Shown piece after piece: positions 60,621-63,189 of a stretch of DNA of 63,189 nucleotides. Source of the DNA: CAZEFK01 sp964511405 (GTDB taxonomy: Bacteria > Pseudomonadota > Alphaproteobacteria > Elsterales > Elsteraceae); the NCBI GenBank assembly GCA_964511405.1, contig CAZEFK010000007.1, forward strand, positions 1 to 63,189, in the 5' to 3' direction. Position 1 is the stretch's first letter. The number at the start of each line of letters is the position of its first letter. A program made the position numbers and the translations under genes. The notes beneath the pieces were generated by a model. That model was not told the DNA's origin, did not search any database, and was given only the letters and a program-made list of their open reading frames with translations.

Positions 60621-60760
60621 GACTTGGGATAGCTCCGTCCGGTCTCGACCGGCTGATCGGCCGGCGGCCGCGGCAGCCCCTTCTTGCCGCAGCCGGCCAG
60701 CACGGCAAGGACGACCAACGCCAAGGCGGCCCAGGCGACCCGGGCCCGGCCGCCGCTCAC
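60617..60760 (-). CDS. lptM: LptM-like small lipoprotein
   Basis: 47 aa, GTG start overlapping the argH stop (GTGA). Signal peptide with lipobox VLAGC (Cys24), then the conserved CGKKG motif and a Pro-rich tail. In E. coli LptM (YifL) assists assembly of the LPS translocon LptDE. Its place between argH and lysA is the usual one in proteobacteria. Confidence 0.85.
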   Translation of the reverse strand: MSGGRARVAWAALALVVLAVLAGCGKKGLPRPPADQPVETGRSYPKS

Positions 60761-62175
60761 AGGAAGCGCTCGCGCGCCGCCGCCACCGCCTCCAGCACCC
60801 GGGCGGGTGCGGTGCCGCCCGCCGAGGTGCGGCGGGCGAGCGCCCCCTCGACCGACAGCACGCCATAGACCGCTTCGGTCAGCCGCGGCTCGACCGACTG
60901 GAACGCGTCGAGCGGCAGCTCGGCCAGGCCGCAGCCGCGGGTCTCGGCCAGCTTGACCAGTTGCCCGGTGCGGTGATGGGCCTCCCGGAACGGCATGCCG
61001 AGGTCGGTGACCAGGTAGTCGGCGAGATCGGTGGCGGTGACGAAGCCGCCGTCGAGCGGCGCTCGCATGGCGGCCGTGTCGACGGTCAGGTCCTGGACCA
61101 TGCCGGTCATCGCCGCCAGGCACAGCGACAAGGTTTCGACCGCCTCGAACACCGGCTCCTTGTCGTCCTGCATGTCCTTGGCGTAGGCCATGGGCAGGCC
61201 CTTCATCACCACCAGCAGGCTGGCCAGGTTGCCGATGGTGCGGCCGGACTTCGCGCGCACCAGCTCGGCGGCGTCGGGGTTCTTCTTCTGCGGCATGATC
61301 GAGCTGCCGGTGGTCCAGGCATCGCTCAACCGGACGAAGCCGAAGCGGTCGTTCATCCAGATCACGATCTCTTCGGCCAGGCGCGACAGATGGATCCCGG
61401 CGATCGCGGCGCCGGCCAGGAACTCCATCGCGAAGTCGCGGTCCGAGACGCTGTCCAGCGAGTTCGCGGTCGGCCGGTCGAAGCCCAGCAGCGTCGCGGT
61501 CATGGTGCGGTCGATCGGGTAGGAGGTGCCGGCCAGCGCGGCCGCCCCCAGCGGGCATTCGTTGAGGCGCCGGCGGGTGTCGGCCAAGCGGCCGCGGTCG
61601 CGCCCCACCATCTCGACATAGGCCATCAGGTGATGGCCGAAGGTGATCGGCTGCGCCGTCTGCAGGTGGGTGAAGCCGGGCATGGGCGTTGCCGCATGGT
61701 CCTCGGCGCGGGCGATCAGCGCGGCCTGTAGCGCCTTCATGTCGCCGTCCAGCTGGTCGAGCGCGTCGCGCAGCCACAGCCTGAGGTCGGTCGCGATCTG
61801 GTCGTTGCGCGAGCGCGCGGTATGCAGCCGGCCGGCGACCGGGCCGATCAGGTCGGCCAGGCGCGCTTCGACATTCATGTGGATGTCTTCGTGCGCGTCC
61901 TTGAACACGAAGTTACCCGCCGCGATCTCCGCGCGAATTTGCTCCAGGCCGGCGACGATCGCTTCGGCCTCGGGCCCGGTTATGATTTTTTGCCGCGCCA
62001 GCATGCGCGCGTGGGCGATCGACCCGGCAATATCCTGGGCGTAGAGCTTGCGGTCGAAGCCGATCGACACGTTGATGCGCTGCATCACGGCGGCGGGGCC
62101 GGCGGCGAAGCGCCCACCCCAGAGGGCGTTGGCCGGGGGGGCGTTGGCGGGGGCGTTGGAGGTCGGGTCGGACAT
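60757..62175 (-). CDS. argH: Argininosuccinate lyase
   Basis: 472 aa; final step of arginine synthesis. WGGRF near the N-terminus, DIHMNVEARL, HTARSRNDQ, TPMPGFTHLQTAQPI and the flexible signature loop GSSIMPQKKNPD (catalytic Ser) are all present. The ATG at 62175 is the only candidate that keeps WGGRF, although no ribosome binding site is seen. The divergent tlpA-like gene starts 16 nt away. Confidence 0.95.
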   Translation of the reverse strand: MSDPTSNAPANAPPANALWGGRFAAGPAAVMQRINVSIGFDRKLYAQDIAGSIAHARMLARQKIITGPEAEAIVAGLEQIRAEIAAGNFVFKDAHEDIHMNVEARLADLIGPVAGRLHTARSRNDQIATDLRLWLRDALDQLDGDMKALQAALIARAEDHAATPMPGFTHLQTAQPITFGHHLMAYVEMVGRDRGRLADTRRRLNECPLGAAALAGTSYPIDRTMTATLLGFDRPTANSLDSVSDRDFAMEFLAGAAIAGIHLSRLAEEIVIWMNDRFGFVRLSDAWTTGSSIMPQKKNPDAAELVRAKSGRTIGNLASLLVVMKGLPMAYAKDMQDDKEPVFEAVETLSLCLAAMTGMVQDLTVDTAAMRAPLDGGFVTATDLADYLVTDLGMPFREAHHRTGQLVKLAETRGCGLAELPLDAFQSVEPRLTEAVYGVLSVEGALARRTSAGGTAPARVLEAVAAARERFL

Positions 62176-62191
62176 GATGGGAGAAGTCTCG

Positions 62192-62764
62192 ATGAACGTC
62201 AGGCTGAAATGGGCGGCGGCGCCGGCGCTCGCCGCCGCTTTGGGCATCGCGGCACTGTCCCCGACCCCGGCACCGGGCGCAAGCGCCGCCGAGACGCTGG
62301 CCACGGGCGAGATGGCGCGTTTCCAGTTCCGCGACGCCCCGGCCGATGTGCCCGGCTTCGAGTTCCGCACGCCCGACGAGGCCGCCCTCGACATCGCCAA
62401 GTTCAAGGGCAAGGTGGTGCTGCTGAACTTCTGGGCCACCTGGTGCGCGCCCTGCGTCAAGGAGATGCCGGCGCTGCAGAAGCTCCAGGCCGACCTGGGC
62501 TCGCCCGATTTCGCCGTGGTCGCGGTCAACGAGGACCGGGGCGGCCTGGTGGTCGCCAAGCGTTTCGCCGACGCGCACGACCTCAAGCTCGACCTGTATC
62601 TCGACCCGCCCAACCAGGCGGCCCGCGCGCTCAAGCTGCGCGGCCTGCCGACCACCCTGCTGGTCGACCGCGACGGCCGCGAGATCGGCCGCTTCGAAGG
62701 CGGCGCCGACTGGAGCGCGCCCGAGGCCGAGGCGTTGATCCGGCACTATGTGGCGGCGAAGTAA
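62192..62764 (+). CDS. tlpA: TlpA-like periplasmic thiol:disulfide thioredoxin
   Basis: 190 aa with a signal peptide (to about residue 32) and a thioredoxin fold holding the active site NFWATWCAPCVKEMP. GLPTTLLVDRDGREIGRFEG is the cis-Pro region and the last strand. It keeps cysteines reduced for cytochrome c or oxidase assembly. ATG 62192 has GGGAGAAG 6 nt upstream. Confidence 0.9.
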   Translation: MNVRLKWAAAPALAAALGIAALSPTPAPGASAAETLATGEMARFQFRDAPADVPGFEFRTPDEAALDIAKFKGKVVLLNFWATWCAPCVKEMPALQKLQADLGSPDFAVVAVNEDRGGLVVAKRFADAHDLKLDLYLDPPNQAARALKLRGLPTTLLVDRDGREIGRFEGGADWSAPEAEALIRHYVAAK

Positions 62765-62800
62765 GCGTGCAACCGGCGTCGCGACACGTTAGGATCGGGT

Positions 62801-63061
62801 ATGGTCGATGGACCTGACAACCTGCTTCTGGTCTATCTGCGCCGGTTGGACGCCAAGATGGACCGCGTCATCGACGATCTCGCGAGCTTGAAGGATCGCG
62901 TGACCGCGCTCGAGCTCACGGTCGGCCGGATGCGAAGCGATTTGGGTTCGCTCGCCGAGGCCGATGCGCGGCTTCAGGTCAGCTTCGACCGGGTGGACAA
63001 ACGCCTGGAGCGGATCGAGCGGCGGCTGGACCTGGTCGAGGTGCCCGGGCACGTAGGATGA
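62801..63061 (+). CDS. Small coiled-coil protein
   Basis: 86 aa, almost entirely heptad-patterned (LLLVYLRRLDAKMDRVIDDL ... VDKRLERIERRLDLV). AGGATCGGG precedes the ATG. Proteins like this are widespread in alphaproteobacteria, often near mobile or metal-resistance genes, with no known role. Confidence 0.7.
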   Translation: MVDGPDNLLLVYLRRLDAKMDRVIDDLASLKDRVTALELTVGRMRSDLGSLAEADARLQVSFDRVDKRLERIERRLDLVEVPGHVG

Positions 63062-63083
63062 CCGGGCGCATCGATAGCTCGGC

Positions 63084-63189
63084 CTAGCGGGTCGGGACCG
63101 GCTTCTCGCCGCGGTAGTCGTAGAAGCCGCGGCCGGTCTTGCGGCCGAGCCAGCCGGCCTCGACGTATTTCACCAGCAGCGGGCACGGC
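63084..63189 (-). CDS. 3-hydroxyacyl-CoA dehydrogenase, C-terminal end only
   Basis: The last 34 codons of a gene that continues to the right. PLLVKYVEAGWLGRKTGRGFYDY is the C-terminal signature of 3-hydroxybutyryl-CoA dehydrogenase (Hbd/PaaH), which oxidises 3-hydroxyacyl-CoA with NAD+ in fatty acid or butanoate metabolism. Confidence 0.85.
   Translation of the reverse strand, partial: PCPLLVKYVEAGWLGRKTGRGFYDYRGEKPVPTR

Noticed and set aside
1..63189. tRNA genes, CRISPR arrays, insertion sequences or an integrase
   Set aside because: None seen on reading both strands, so the accessory stretches at 27.5-29.9 and 45.9-47.6 kb lack visible mobility genes or attachment sites.

Overview
The window is about 63 kb of very GC-rich chromosome from an alphaproteobacterium, probably Rhodospirillales or a close relative. 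The grounds are a GcrA-family cell-cycle regulator with clustered GANTC (CcrM-type) sites upstream, a textbook EcfG general-stress promoter, a TIGR02302 protein, the ftsE-ftsX-DUF218-plsC and argH-lptM-lysA gene orders, and an adenosylcobalamin-dependent (class II) ribonucleotide reductase. The placement is an inference from gene content. I see no tRNA, rRNA, CRISPR array, insertion sequence or integrase.

Layout. 1-1.7 kb: the 3' part of pepN. 1.7-8.2 kb: a minus-strand operon (GntR regulator, binding protein, two permeases, ATPase, class III aminotransferase, agmatinase-like hydrolase) that reads as uptake and breakdown of arginine/agmatine-type compounds, divergent from a gamma-glutamyltransferase. 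9.8-16.4 kb: MFS exporter, TPR/glycosyltransferase-like protein, ABC exporter, SNase-like protein, proline iminopeptidase. 16.4-23 kb: gcrA, a stress-type glycine-zipper lipoprotein, a ROK kinase, and soeABC (membrane-bound sulfite dehydrogenase). 23-27.5 kb: pyrD, a PmtA-like methyltransferase, a chemoreceptor and a GNAT gene whose ribosome binding site lies in a strong hairpin.

27.5-29.9 kb is an accessory island with visibly lower GC in part: two HicAB toxin-antitoxin modules face away from each other across 318 bp, and the left one continues into two unrecognised genes through ATGA/GTGA stop-start overlaps. 29.9-32.5 kb is a large chemoreceptor. 32.7-38.8 kb is a second GntR-controlled cluster: a divergent PdxA paralogue, an amino-acid-type ABC transporter and a secreted beta-propeller. 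38.8-45.8 kb holds a pentapeptide-repeat protein, an acyl-CoA ligase, a soluble chemoreceptor, an Ldh-family dehydrogenase and an MlrC-type (M81) peptidase.

45.9-47.6 kb carries an ABC/OLD-type ATPase coupled by a 4-nt overlap to a small PD-(D/E)XK-like nuclease, just downstream of another chemoreceptor. This pair is the best candidate here for an undescribed, possibly antiphage, two-gene system. 49.4-50.7 kb has a TetR/STAS-like pair sharing a palindromic operator in a 29-bp gap, then a region of strong hairpins. 50.7-63 kb returns to core genes: nrdJ, plsC, a DUF218 protein, ftsX, ftsE, a DUF3426 zinc-ribbon protein, the TIGR02302 protein, lysA, lptM, argH, a TlpA-like thioredoxin, a small coiled-coil protein and the end of a 3-hydroxyacyl-CoA dehydrogenase gene.

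Start codons were chosen from ribosome binding sites and overlaps, and several differ from the longest open frame. Functions are from motif recognition only; no database search was run.
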